This document shows positions 8,304 to 16,775 of a DNA stretch of 64,000 nucleotides, one piece after another. The translations under genes were made by a program, and so were the position numbers. The stretch spans positions 2,108,001 to 2,172,000 of the forward strand of contig NZ_CP054587.1 of assembly GCF_002025255.2 (NCBI RefSeq). The letters are read 5' to 3'. The stretch's first letter is position 1. Each line of letters begins with the position of its first letter. The notes under the pieces are model-generated. The model saw nothing but the letters and a program-made list of their open reading frames with translations, was not told the origin of the DNA and made no database searches. This stretch comes from Halolamina sp. CBA1230 (GTDB taxonomy: Archaea; Halobacteriota; Halobacteria; Halobacteriales; Haloferacaceae).

Positions 8304-9791
8304 ATGTACCGTCCGAGCCGGGAGCGATCGGTTGAGGCCGCCCTCGCGGCCGTCGCCGCCGTCGCGGGGTCGCTGCTCGCCGCCGGCAACACGCCGGCGT
8401 TCGTCGGCGCCGGCGCGGCCGCGGTCGTCCGGGACACGGCACCCGGGTTCGTCGCCGCGGTGGTCAGATCGCTCGGCGACCTCGCGCAGCCGCTGTTAGT
8501 GGCTGTCACGGGGCTTCTCCTGCTCGGTACGTACGCGGCAGCCACAGTGCTGGCTCGGCAGTACGCCGACGGTACCGCGCCTCGCACGGCGGCGACGCTC
8601 GCGCTCGCCGGCGGGGTCACGCTGCTGCTCACCGGGAGCCCCGTGAGCGCGCTCGGCGCGGGCGTCGCGAGTGCGGCGGTCGTTGTCGCGGCGACCCTCT
8701 CACTCGGCTCGGACCCGTCTGAGGACACCTCGCCGGCCCGTCGTCGCCTGTTGCAGGCCGGCGCTGCCACGCTCGCTGCGCTGGCGGCGAGTGCGGTCCG
8801 CCTCGGCGGCTCGGGCTCGTCGGGGACGGGCAGCCCCGAGCCGCCGGACCCGGCCGCCCAGTCGCTGCTCTCGACTGCAGAGACGCGCTCGCTCTCGCTG
8901 CCGAACGCCGACGGGCTGGTCTCGGAAGGGTTCTACACCGTCGACATCGCGACGGTCGCCCCGAACCTCGGCGGCGACTGGGAACTCACAGTCACCGGCG
9001 AGGTGCCCGAGGAGCGGTCGTTCAGCCTCTCGGAGCTCCGGTCGTTCGAGGGCGAACGGCGGTTCGTCACGCTGCGCTGTGTGAGCGACCGCCTGAACGG
9101 CGAGAAGATCGACACCGCGCTCTGGGACGGCGTGCCGATCGAAACCGTGCTCGACGCCGCCGACGCGCCCGAGAGCTGCTGTGTCACGCTCCACGCGGCC
9201 GACGACTACTTCGTCTCGTTCCCCCGTGAGGCGCTCGACCCCGGACTGCTGGCGTGGGGGATGAACGGCCGGCCGCTCCCGCGAGCCCACGGCGCGCCGG
9301 TCCGGACGCTCGTCCCGGGCCACTGGGGCGAGACCAACGCCAAGTGGCTCACGGAGATCGAGATCCGCGAGGAACCGGAGGACGGCTACTGGGAGCAGCG
9401 CGGCTGGGAGGGGACGGGCGAGGTGAACACGGTCGCCAAGCTCCACAGCACCACCGTTCAGGACGGGACGGTCCGGGTCGGCGGCCACGCCTACGCCGGC
9501 ACCCGCGGGGTCCGGGCCGTCGAGGTGTCGACCGACGGCGGCGACTCCTGGACCGAGGCGACGCTCTCCGACCCCTTACCGGGCGCGACGCCGCTCGACG
9601 CCGAGGAGCCCGACCCCGACGGTGAGGCCGTCGACGCGTGGCGCATGTGGGAACACGAGTACGAGGCGACCGACGAGCACGAGGTGGTGGTGCGGGCGGT
9701 CGACGGCGACGGGACCGTCCAACCCGAGGAACAGGGTGGGGCCTACCCCTCGGGTGCGACGGGGTGGGTCAGCGAGACGATCGCGGTCTGA
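8304..9791 (+). CDS. Membrane-anchored molybdopterin-dependent oxidoreductase (sulfite oxidase fold)
   Basis: A 495-residue protein. Residues about 10-140 hold four or so hydrophobic segments, followed by RRRLLQAGAATLAALAASAV, a twin-arginine-like hydrophobic stretch. The catalytic domain then runs from about 190 to 350. It includes LRCVSDRLNG, whose Cys259 is in the position of the molybdenum-ligating cysteine of the sulfite oxidase/YedY family, and RTLVPGHWGETNAKWLTEIEI. A C-terminal Mo-co dimerisation-like domain contains VRAVEVSTDGGDSWTEATL. The substrate is unknown. ATG at 8304 is chosen because upstream codons overlap the opposite zinc-finger gene. Confidence 0.82.
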   Translation: MYRPSRERSVEAALAAVAAVAGSLLAAGNTPAFVGAGAAAVVRDTAPGFVAAVVRSLGDLAQPLLVAVTGLLLLGTYAAATVLARQYADGTAPRTAATLALAGGVTLLLTGSPVSALGAGVASAAVVVAATLSLGSDPSEDTSPARRRLLQAGAATLAALAASAVRLGGSGSSGTGSPEPPDPAAQSLLSTAETRSLSLPNADGLVSEGFYTVDIATVAPNLGGDWELTVTGEVPEERSFSLSELRSFEGERRFVTLRCVSDRLNGEKIDTALWDGVPIETVLDAADAPESCCVTLHAADDYFVSFPREALDPGLLAWGMNGRPLPRAHGAPVRTLVPGHWGETNAKWLTEIEIREEPEDGYWEQRGWEGTGEVNTVAKLHSTTVQDGTVRVGGHAYAGTRGVRAVEVSTDGGDSWTEATLSDPLPGATPLDAEEPDPDGEAVDAWRMWEHEYEATDEHEVVVRAVDGDGTVQPEEQGGAYPSGATGWVSETIAV

Positions 9792-9871
9792 CCCCGAAAA
9801 ACCGCGTTTCGGCCTACGAACACCCGGAACCGGCGTGGGAGTTATCCCGACACGGAGTTAATTCAGCCGAC

Positions 9872-11263
9872 ATGGCACGGTCCGAGTCGCTCGGCCTCCT
9901 CCTCGACCAGGCGCAGGACAAGATCGCGCTGCTTTCGGAGGACGGCACGTTCACGTACGTGAACGCCGCGGCCGAGCGGATCCTCGGGTTCGAGCCCGAC
10001 GAGCTCGTGGGGGAGAACGCGTTCGAGTTCGTCCACCCCGACGATGTCGACGACGTCCGCGGCACGTTCGATCGGGCAGTCCGGAAGAACTCCTTCGCCG
10101 AGGAGACGGCGGCGTACCGCCACCGGTGCAGCGACGGCGACTGGGTGTGGCTGGAGAGCCGGATGTCGAACCTCACCGACGACCCGCTCGACGGCTACGT
10201 GGTCAGCTCGCGGGACGTGACCGACCGCGTGCGGGCCGAACGCGAGCGCGAGGAGACTGCCGCGCGGCTCGAGGAGATCGCGGCCGTCGCCAGCGACGTG
10301 CTCTGGATGTTCGACGCCGACTGGTCGGAGCTGCTGTTCGTCAACCCCGCCTACGAGGAGATCTTCGGGGGGTCGATCGAGGACGTCCGGGGGGACCCCG
10401 ACGCGTTCCTCGACGCGATCCACCCCGAGGACCGGCCGGCGGTCGTGGACGCGATGGGCTGTCTCTCGGCGGGCAACTCCGTCGAGATGGAGTACCGCGT
10501 CAACCCCGAGGCGGAGTACAAGCGCTGGGTGTGGGTGCAGGCCGAGCCGATCACGCGGGACGGCGAGGTGGTCCGGATCGCGGGGTTCGCACGGGACATC
10601 ACCGACCGCCGGCGGCGGGAGCGTCAGCTGGTCGTGATGGACAACCTCCTGCGGCACAACCTCCGGAACGACCTCAACGTCGTGCTCGGGAAGGCCGACA
10701 TCATCGAGGAGACGCTCCCCGAGGCGTCGGAGCACACCGCGATCATCCGTCGGGTGGGGAAGCAGCTCCTCCAGACCGCCGAGAAGGAGCGCAACGTCAT
10801 CGACCTGCTGACCGAGCAGCCGGGGCGCGAACGGATCGAGTTCCACGGGACGGTCGCCGAAAGCGTCGAGTCCGTGCGGGAGCACCACCCTGACTGCACG
10901 ATCGAGGTGGACGGACTCGAGCCGGCGGTCGTCCGCGGCCGGCCGGAGCTCGGGCTGGCCGTGATCGAACTGCTTGAGAACGCGGTCCAGCATGCCGACG
11001 GCGAGCCGTGGGTCCGAGTCAGCCTGCGCCGCGTCGGCGCCCACGCCGAACTCACCGTCGCGGACGACCACGCGCCGATCCCGGCGATCGAGGCGGACGT
11101 GCTGACCGGCGACCACGACATGACGAACGTCTACCACAGCAGCGGGCTGGGGTTCTGGCTCGTCTACTGGGCCGTCGAACTGTCGAACGGCCACGTCGCC
11201 GTCCACTCCGGGGACGACGGCAACCACATCACCGTCTCGGTCCCGCTGGATCGCGAACCGTAG
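9872..11263 (+). CDS. PAS-PAS sensor histidine kinase
   Basis: A 463-residue soluble kinase. PAS 1 covers about 10-125 (DGTFTYVNAAAERILGFEPD) and PAS 2 about 135-245 (ELLFVNPAYEEIFGGSIEDV). The phosphoacceptor region is LLRHNLRNDLNVVLG with His262, the haloarchaeal type of H-box. The N-box is ELLENAVQHAD and the G-box region SSGLGFWLVYWAVELSNGH. There are no membrane segments, so it senses an intracellular signal such as redox state or a ligand. No response regulator is adjacent. GTTATCCC about 28 bases upstream may be its promoter element, supporting ATG 9872. Confidence 0.85.
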   Translation: MARSESLGLLLDQAQDKIALLSEDGTFTYVNAAAERILGFEPDELVGENAFEFVHPDDVDDVRGTFDRAVRKNSFAEETAAYRHRCSDGDWVWLESRMSNLTDDPLDGYVVSSRDVTDRVRAEREREETAARLEEIAAVASDVLWMFDADWSELLFVNPAYEEIFGGSIEDVRGDPDAFLDAIHPEDRPAVVDAMGCLSAGNSVEMEYRVNPEAEYKRWVWVQAEPITRDGEVVRIAGFARDITDRRRRERQLVVMDNLLRHNLRNDLNVVLGKADIIEETLPEASEHTAIIRRVGKQLLQTAEKERNVIDLLTEQPGRERIEFHGTVAESVESVREHHPDCTIEVDGLEPAVVRGRPELGLAVIELLENAVQHADGEPWVRVSLRRVGAHAELTVADDHAPIPAIEADVLTGDHDMTNVYHSSGLGFWLVYWAVELSNGHVAVHSGDDGNHITVSVPLDREP

Positions 11264-11299
11264 CGCCGCCGGCGAAAAAGAACGGAGAACCGCGCTACC

Positions 11300-14200
11300 C
11301 TAACACTCGCTCCAGCCGCAGGACTCGCAGGTCTTGCAGCCTTCGGAGTAGTAGAGGCTCATCGAGCCACAGTCCGGACACTCCGGGCTCTCGCCCGAGG
11401 CGATCAGGTCGCTCGTCGCGTCGTCCTCGGTGGCGGCATCCGCGGCGCCTGCGGCGTCGTCGATGTCGACGTTCGTCGGCTCGCCCAGCGACTCGGCGGC
11501 CGCCCCGCCGTCGGTGGAGGGCTCGGCCGACTCCTCGTCGAGCTCGTCGATCGTCTGCTGCTGGGGGATCCCCTTGTCGATCTCGCCGTCGAGGTAGCGC
11601 CGCATCGCCGTCCCGATGGCGTCCGGGATCGACTGGATCTGCTCACCCTTGTCCCAGGCGACCTTCGGGCTGCGGATCCCCTGGAGTTCGCTGGCGACCT
11701 CCTCGGGATCGACGCCCGAGCGCAGCGAGGTGGAGATGGTCTTCGCCAGCGCCTCGGTGAAGGAGGCGGTGAACCCGCCGGAGTTGCCGATGTTGGCGAA
11801 CAGCTCGAACGGCTCGCCGGTCTGGGGGTCCTCGTTGATGTTGACGTACAGCTTCCCGTAGCCGGTGTCGATGCGCTGGGTGACGCCGTGGAGCACGTCC
11901 GGGCGCGGGCGCTTCCGGCCCAGCGGCGTCTCCTCGCCGTCGGCCTCGGCCAGCAGCTGCTCGACCTGCGTGTCGAGGGCGGCCTGGACGTCCTCGTTCT
12001 CGAGGAACCCTTCGAGCCCGCCGAACACCTCGGTGATCTGCTCGACGAGCGCCTCGGCGGCCTCGTCCTCGTCGGCGAACTCGGTGTTGTCGGCGCGGGT
12101 GGTGAGCACCTGCTTGCTGCGGGTGCCGTCGCGGTAGTAGGTGACGCCCTTGCCGCCGTTGTCGTACACGTACTCGAACGCCTCCTTGGCGTCGTCGACG
12201 CTGGCGTCGTTGGGCGCGTTGACCGTCTTCGAGATGGCGGAGTCGACGCCGGCCTGTGCGGCACACTGGATCGAGGCGTGCTGCTTGGCGCTCAGGTCGC
12301 CGGTGACCACGAACAGCTCGCCCAGCGCGTTGGGGACCGTCTCCAGCCCCTCGACGCCGTCGAACTCGTTGTTGGCCATCTGCTCCTGTGCCTCCTCCTT
12401 GACGGCCTGCACGTCGATACCGTTGTCCTCCAGGGCGCGCAGGAAGTAGTCGTCGAACTCGACGAGCATCTCGTCGCCCTGCACGTCGCCGGAGACGTTC
12501 TTGTAGTAGGCGACGTTGTAGATCGGCTCACAGCCGCCGGTCGTGTTGCCGATCATCGACGTCGTCCCGGTCGGCGCGATCGTCGTCGTGTTGTGGTTGC
12601 GAACCGGGTAGCCGTCTTCCCAGTCCTGCGGGTCCTCGCCGGTGTGGTGCTCGAACCAGTCGGGGTAGGCCGTCGGGTCGGCGTACTTCGAGTCGTCCCA
12701 GTCGGCGAAAGTGCCCCGCTCCTCGGCGAGCTCGTGGCTGGCGTCCTTCGACCCGTGGTTGATGTGGGTCATCAGCTGGCGGGCGATCTCGTCGGCGTCG
12801 TCGGTGCCGTAGCGCACGCCGAGCTGGATGTACAGCTGGGCCAGCCCCATCACGCCGAGGCCGATCTTGCGCATCTCCCGGACCTTCTGCTCGATCTCCT
12901 CGACCGGGAAATCCGACATCGTGACCACGTTCTCGAGGAAGCGCGTGCCGTAGGCGATGCGGTGGTCGAAGTCCTCCCAGTTCATCGCTTCGTCGAGGAA
13001 CGCCGACACCGCCTCCTCGTGGGAGTCGTACTCGTCTTCGTGCTCCTCGGACCAGACGCGCCAGTCCGGCGCGTCCTGTGCCGCGAGCGTGGAGAGGTTG
13101 ATGTGGCCGAGGTTACAGGCCTCGTACTCCTCCAGGGGCTGCTCGCCGCAGGGGTTGGTCGCGAGGATGCGGTGGTCGGGATGCTCCTCGACGTCGAAGG
13201 AGTGGCGCTTGTTGACGCGCTCGAGGTAGATCACGCCCGGTTCGCCGTTCTCGTGGGCGCCCTCGACGATCTGCTCCCAGAGCTCCTCTGCGGGCACCGA
13301 GAGCACCTCGCCGACCTCGACGTGCTCGCCGAGACCGAACATCTCGTACAGCTCCTTCGTCTCCGGCGTGGCGACGTGGGGCTCCTCCGTCCGGGGGTTG
13401 GTGAACGTGAACTCCTCGCCCTCTTTCAGCGCCTCCATGAACCCGTCGGTGACGCCGACGGAGATGTTGAAGTTCGAGAGGTGCCCCTCGACGGCGTTGC
13501 GAAGGTGTTCGGGCACGCGCCCCTCGTCGTCGATGAGCTCGCGGGCCTCCTCCAGCGCCTCCTGGAAGGAGTTGTGCGTGAAGTCGTCTGGGTCGTTCAG
13601 CCGCAGCGTGTTCGCCAGCGAGACGTCCTTGTTCTTGGCGTGGATGAACTGGATGACGTCGGGGTGCGAGACGCGCATGACGCCCATCTGGGCGCCCCGT
13701 CGGGCGCCGCCCTGGGCGATCGTCTCACACATCTGGTCGAACGTCCGCATGAACGTGATCGGGCCCGAGGCGATCCCGCCGGTCGAGCCGACGGCGTCGC
13801 CGTACGGGCGGAGCTTCCAGAACGCGTACCCCATCCCGCCGCCGGACTGGAACACTTCGGCGGCCTCCTTGGCCGTCTGGTGGATATCCGTGATGTCGTC
13901 GGCAGGAGAGTCGACGAAACAGGCAGAGAGCTGCTGGAGTTCGTCGCCCGCGTTCATCAGCGTGGGCGAGTTCGGCATGAAGGAGAGATCCGTCATCAGC
14001 GTCTCGAACTCCTCGCGGGTCTCCCGGACCGCGCCGGCGATCCCGTCGTCGAGTTCGGGGACGACGGTGTCGTAGGCGAACTTGTTGACGTTGTGTTCGG
14101 TGAGGACGGTCTCGGTGTCTGCCTCGGCGTCGAACCCTTTGCCGAACACCTCCTCGGCGAGCTCGTCGCGGCGCGGGTGGTCGGGCTTGAGCTGGTCGGG

Positions 14201-14449
14201 CGTGACCGTCACCTCGACGTCCCGGCGCTCGGCCTCGTACACCGCCTCGGCCAGCGCGATGTTCTTCGCAACGCGGGCGAACAGCTCCTCCTGGCTCTCG
14301 ACGACCTCGCCGTCGGCGTCCTTCCGGAGGTAGCGGGCCGGCAGGATGTTCTCGTAGGCGTTGTCGGTCAGCCGGTCCGCCAGCGTGTCGCCGTCGGTGC
14401 GCTTGATCGGAAGCGTCAGCTCGTCGGCGCCGAGGTCGGGCGTGCTCAC
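11300..14449 (-). CDS. nrdJ: Adenosylcobalamin-dependent ribonucleoside-diphosphate reductase (class II)
   Basis: A 1,049-residue class II ribonucleotide reductase that reduces ribonucleotides using the adenosylcobalamin radical. Visible are the first active-site cysteine in QLSACFVDSPADDI, the finger loop N432-P-C-G-E-Q-P-L439 with the following Cys, and APTGTTSMIGNTTGG in the C-terminal half of the barrel. The C-terminus carries CPDC and CKTCESCGWSEC, a cysteine-rich tail that may bind zinc or relay electrons. No intein interrupts it, although haloarchaeal nrdJ genes are a known intein site. The GTG at 14449 is preferred because PDLGADELTLPIKRTDG is the family's usual beginning; a 24-codon extension is open but unsupported. 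Confidence 0.92.
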   Translation of the reverse strand: MSTPDLGADELTLPIKRTDGDTLADRLTDNAYENILPARYLRKDADGEVVESQEELFARVAKNIALAEAVYEAERRDVEVTVTPDQLKPDHPRRDELAEEVFGKGFDAEADTETVLTEHNVNKFAYDTVVPELDDGIAGAVRETREEFETLMTDLSFMPNSPTLMNAGDELQQLSACFVDSPADDITDIHQTAKEAAEVFQSGGGMGYAFWKLRPYGDAVGSTGGIASGPITFMRTFDQMCETIAQGGARRGAQMGVMRVSHPDVIQFIHAKNKDVSLANTLRLNDPDDFTHNSFQEALEEARELIDDEGRVPEHLRNAVEGHLSNFNISVGVTDGFMEALKEGEEFTFTNPRTEEPHVATPETKELYEMFGLGEHVEVGEVLSVPAEELWEQIVEGAHENGEPGVIYLERVNKRHSFDVEEHPDHRILATNPCGEQPLEEYEACNLGHINLSTLAAQDAPDWRVWSEEHEDEYDSHEEAVSAFLDEAMNWEDFDHRIAYGTRFLENVVTMSDFPVEEIEQKVREMRKIGLGVMGLAQLYIQLGVRYGTDDADEIARQLMTHINHGSKDASHELAEERGTFADWDDSKYADPTAYPDWFEHHTGEDPQDWEDGYPVRNHNTTTIAPTGTTSMIGNTTGGCEPIYNVAYYKNVSGDVQGDEMLVEFDDYFLRALEDNGIDVQAVKEEAQEQMANNEFDGVEGLETVPNALGELFVVTGDLSAKQHASIQCAAQAGVDSAISKTVNAPNDASVDDAKEAFEYVYDNGGKGVTYYRDGTRSKQVLTTRADNTEFADEDEAAEALVEQITEVFGGLEGFLENEDVQAALDTQVEQLLAEADGEETPLGRKRPRPDVLHGVTQRIDTGYGKLYVNINEDPQTGEPFELFANIGNSGGFTASFTEALAKTISTSLRSGVDPEEVASELQGIRSPKVAWDKGEQIQSIPDAIGTAMRRYLDGEIDKGIPQQQTIDELDEESAEPSTDGGAAAESLGEPTNVDIDDAAGAADAATEDDATSDLIASGESPECPDCGSMSLYYSEGCKTCESCGWSEC

Positions 14450-14616
14450 TGCGCGCTCACCCCGTGTGGCCGAATGCGGGTCTCGTCGGTGGTGGGTAGA
14501 TCGAACATCTGTGACGGACAAGTCCTATTCCGTGGACCCCCATTAACCGTTTGGTTCCCGGTACGGTTGTAGTAGTACAACTCCATTTGTTCTCCCCGAG
14601 TGCTGTCGCTGGTCAT
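14446..14616 (-). CDS. Possible 56-residue ORF upstream of and overlapping nrdJ
   Basis: An ATG at 14616 opens 56 codons that close with a TGA overlapping the nrdJ GTG (GTGA). The peptide includes MELYYYNRTGNQTVNGG and a Pro/Thr-rich tail; no domain is recognised. If transcription starts upstream of 14616 it could act as a coupled leader. However, an AT-richer GGTTAATGGG near 14545 could be the nrdJ TATA element, which would leave this frame untranscribed. The remaining part of the 375-base gap between nrdJ and the next gene shows no other coding signal. Confidence 0.25.
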   Translation of the reverse strand: MTSDSTRGEQMELYYYNRTGNQTVNGGPRNRTCPSQMFDLPTTDETRIRPHGVSAQ

Positions 14617-14824
14617 AGTGTGAGGCGTGTTGCCGCCGTCGCGGCGTTCGTGTGTCGGTTGGGTAGCGGTCGGTATAACCTTGACCGAACCGCGGTGAAA
14701 CTGAAACCTGGTCGACGGGACCACGGGTACTTCACGTGGTTTTCGACCCGAACAGAAGGGGTGTTGGCGGCGAAGCGCGGCGCTGGCCGGCACCGTTTTG
14801 CCTCGTCGGACGGAACTTCTCGAC

Positions 14825-15244
14825 GTGTACGACGACGTACTACTCCCGGTCGCGCTCGGGGAGGCCGAGGAGGACCCGGCGATCGACCGGGCGCTGGACC
14901 TGGCGGATCGCTACGACGCAACCCTGCATCTCGTGAGTGCGGTCGATCCCGCGGTGTTCGATCCGATGACCGTCGAGGCGCAGAAGCTTCACGAGCTGCT
15001 GGGGGAGGAAGCCGAGGAAACCGTCGAGGCAGCTGCCGAGCGCGCCAGCGATCGCGGGCTCGACGTCGAGACTCGGACCGGTCGCGGCCCGGCCGCGGAG
15101 GTAGTCGTCGACTACGCCGAGGACGTGGACGTGGTGGTGATGGCGACGCACGGCCGCGAGGGGCTGGAACACGCGCTGCTCGGGAGCGTCACCGAGAAGG
15201 TCGTCCGTCAGTCCCCGGCGCCGGTGCTGACGGTCCCCCGGTAG
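14825..15244 (+). CDS. Universal stress protein, UspA family
   Basis: A 139-residue single-domain UspA protein from GTG at 14825 (YDDVLLPVALGEAEED). The C-terminal nucleotide-binding stretch is MATHGREGLEHALLGSV, where the first glycine of the G-2x-G-9x-GS pattern is alanine. The N-terminal TDGS usually seen after the first strand is also absent (PVALGE). ATP binding may therefore be altered. It ends directly before the truA ATG (TAGATG), so the two genes are co-transcribed. Confidence 0.85.
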   Translation: MYDDVLLPVALGEAEEDPAIDRALDLADRYDATLHLVSAVDPAVFDPMTVEAQKLHELLGEEAEETVEAAAERASDRGLDVETRTGRGPAAEVVVDYAEDVDVVVMATHGREGLEHALLGSVTEKVVRQSPAPVLTVPR

Positions 15245-16102
15245 ATGCGCGCGTTCAGGCTGGCCTACGACGGGCGGGAGTTCTACGGCTTCCAGCGACA
15301 GCCCGACGTGTCGACCGTCGAGGGGCGGCTGCTCGCCACGCTCGCCGCGGCGGGGGTCACCGACGAGGGCGAGACGCCGCCGGGGTACGCTGCGGCAGGC
15401 CGCACCGACGCCGGCGTCTCTGCGATTGCGCAGACGATCGCGTTCGAGGCTCCGGACTGGTGCACCCCTGCGGCGCTCAACGGCCGGCTCCCGGGGTCGG
15501 TCCGGGCGTGGGCCGCCGCCGACGTGTCCGACGAGTTCCACGCGACGCACTCGGCCAGCCGACGCAGCTACACCTACCACCTGCACGCGCCGGACGCGGA
15601 CGCCGGTCACGAATCGCACAGCGATTCGTTAGCCAACCAGAAATCTTCGATTTCTGGTGACGACGCTGCGCGCGAGGCCGCCGAGCGACTCTCCGGCGAG
15701 CACGACTTCCACAACTTCACCAGCGACGAGACGGGGACGGTCCGGGATGTCGAGGTGGGCGTCGAACGCGACGGGGAGTTCCTCGTCGTCACCGTCTCGG
15801 CGGGCGGGTTCCCCCGAGGGTTCGTCCGCCGGCTGGTGGGTGTGCTCGCGGAGGTCGCCGTCGACGGCCAGTCGCTCGCGCGGATCGACGAGGTGTTGAG
15901 CGACGAGTCGCTGCAGGGTGGCCGGGGCGTCCCGCGGATGCCGCCCGAACCGCTGGTGCTGACGGGCGTCGAGTACCCCGACGTGACGTTCGCGGTCGAC
16001 GAGGAAGCTATCGAGAGCGCCCGGGGCGTGTTCGGCCAGCGCCGCGCGGGCGCGCTGGAGCGCGTTCGCGTGACGGAGACGATACTCTCCGGGCTGGAGT
16101 GA
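15245..16102 (+). CDS. truA: tRNA pseudouridine synthase A
   Basis: A 285-residue TruA. The catalytic aspartate is in AAGRTDAGVSA, with the N-terminal FRLAYDGREFYGFQRQP and the later LSGEHDFHNFTSDE and GFPRGFVRRLVG motifs. It isomerises uridines at positions 38-40 of the tRNA anticodon stem. Between LHAPDAD and AAREAAERLSGEHDF lies an in-frame segment (about residues 122-138) encoded by two adjacent perfect hairpins that match an intergenic repeat elsewhere in the window. This looks like a repeat cassette absorbed into a surface loop. All catalytic motifs are intact, so the enzyme is probably functional. Confidence 0.92.
   Translation: MRAFRLAYDGREFYGFQRQPDVSTVEGRLLATLAAAGVTDEGETPPGYAAAGRTDAGVSAIAQTIAFEAPDWCTPAALNGRLPGSVRAWAAADVSDEFHATHSASRRSYTYHLHAPDADAGHESHSDSLANQKSSISGDDAAREAAERLSGEHDFHNFTSDETGTVRDVEVGVERDGEFLVVTVSAGGFPRGFVRRLVGVLAEVAVDGQSLARIDEVLSDESLQGGRGVPRMPPEPLVLTGVEYPDVTFAVDEEAIESARGVFGQRRAGALERVRVTETILSGLE
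15609..15658 (+). repeat. Double-hairpin cassette (module D) inside truA
   Basis: Hairpin 1 is ACGAATCGC / ACA / GCGATTCGT (15609-15629). Hairpin 2 is ACCAGAAATC / TTC / GATTTCTGGT (15636-15658). The stretch from GCCAACCAGAAATCT to GGTGACGACGC recurs on the minus strand of the intergenic element at 23803-23838 with one mismatch. The first stem differs between the two copies but pairs fully in both. It is translated in frame within TruA. Confidence 0.85.
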
Positions 16103-16139
16103 GTCCGTCCTTTTTGTCGCTGGGCAGTGTTGGGCCACC

Positions 16140-16397
16140 GTGATCCGGACACAGGTGTGCTGGGACGCGACGATTCGGATCGTCGTGGGCGCCGCCGTCG
16201 TCGGCGGGGGGCTGGTGGCGGCGGCGGCGCTGTTCGGGGTCGCGGTGATCGGCTGGCTGCTCGCGATCATGGTCGCGGCCCCGGCGACGCTGTTCGGGAC
16301 GTTCCTCGCCACGAAGGGGCTCTGGCTGGTGGTCGAGGCGGCGACCCGGGAAACCGTCGAGGGGGCGCCGCGGAGCGAGTCGCTGACCGAAGAGTGA
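16140..16397 (+). CDS. Small two-helix membrane protein
   Basis: An 85-residue protein from GTG at 16140. Two hydrophobic segments cover about 10-34 (IRIVVGAAVVGGGLVAAAAL) and 36-56, with an acidic C-terminus ending SLTEE. No family is recognised. It lies 37 bases after truA on the same strand and may be part of that transcript. Function is unknown. Confidence 0.65.
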   Translation: MIRTQVCWDATIRIVVGAAVVGGGLVAAAALFGVAVIGWLLAIMVAAPATLFGTFLATKGLWLVVEAATRETVEGAPRSESLTEE

Positions 16398-16480
16398 GCC
16401 GTCACGCGAGCGACGGTGTTCGGCACACCGAGCGATAGTTCGGGCGAACGCTTTTGCGAAAGCACGCGGTAGTAACGGTC

Positions 16481-16774
16481 ATGGCCGAACGGGAGAGCCG
16501 TCGCGTCGCTCACGACCTCATGAGCGAGCCCCATATCGCCGGACGTCGAGTCAGCGTCCGCCAGGTGTTCGCACTCGTCGAGAAGCGCGGTGTCGACCCC
16601 GAAACGGTCGCCGATCGGTTCGACCTCGACGTGGCGGACGTCTACCACGCCCTCGCGTACTACCACGACCATCCGCGCGAGATGAGCGAGGTCGAAGCCG
16701 AACGCGACGACGCGTTCGAAACGTTCCGGGAGTCGATCGACCGACCCGAGGACGTCGAACCCGACACCGCCTGA
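16481..16774 (+). CDS. DUF433 domain antitoxin
   Basis: A 97-residue protein of the DUF433 helix-turn-helix type: PHIAGRRVSVRQVFALVEKR, then the VADRFDLDVADVYHALAYYHDHP pattern that is typical of the family (core DVYHALAYYHDHP). DUF433 proteins pair with DUF5615 PIN-like nucleases, as in VapB45/VapC45. The next gene is such a nuclease, starting one base after this stop. It should neutralise the nuclease and probably autoregulate the operon. ATG 16481 is preferred over the ATG at 16454, because the conserved region starts shortly after it. Confidence 0.82.
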   Translation: MAERESRRVAHDLMSEPHIAGRRVSVRQVFALVEKRGVDPETVADRFDLDVADVYHALAYYHDHPREMSEVEAERDDAFETFRESIDRPEDVEPDTA

Positions 16775-16775
16775 G

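Noticed and set aside
11300-14449. Intein in nrdJ (also considered in infB, 27192-29006)
   Set aside because: Both proteins are contiguous and of normal family length, with no Hedgehog/intein splice motifs.
11888-14572. An 894-codon plus-strand open frame opposite nrdJ
   Set aside because: Val/Leu/Gly/Arg-rich translation without motifs; it is the antisense shadow of nrdJ.
14450-14824. Cobalamin riboswitch or NrdR boxes upstream of nrdJ
   Set aside because: I could not find a conserved B12-box-like sequence or paired NrdR-type boxes in the gap.
16454-16480. Earlier ATG for the DUF433 antitoxin
   Set aside because: It adds nine non-conserved residues; ATG 16481 is closer to the conserved domain.
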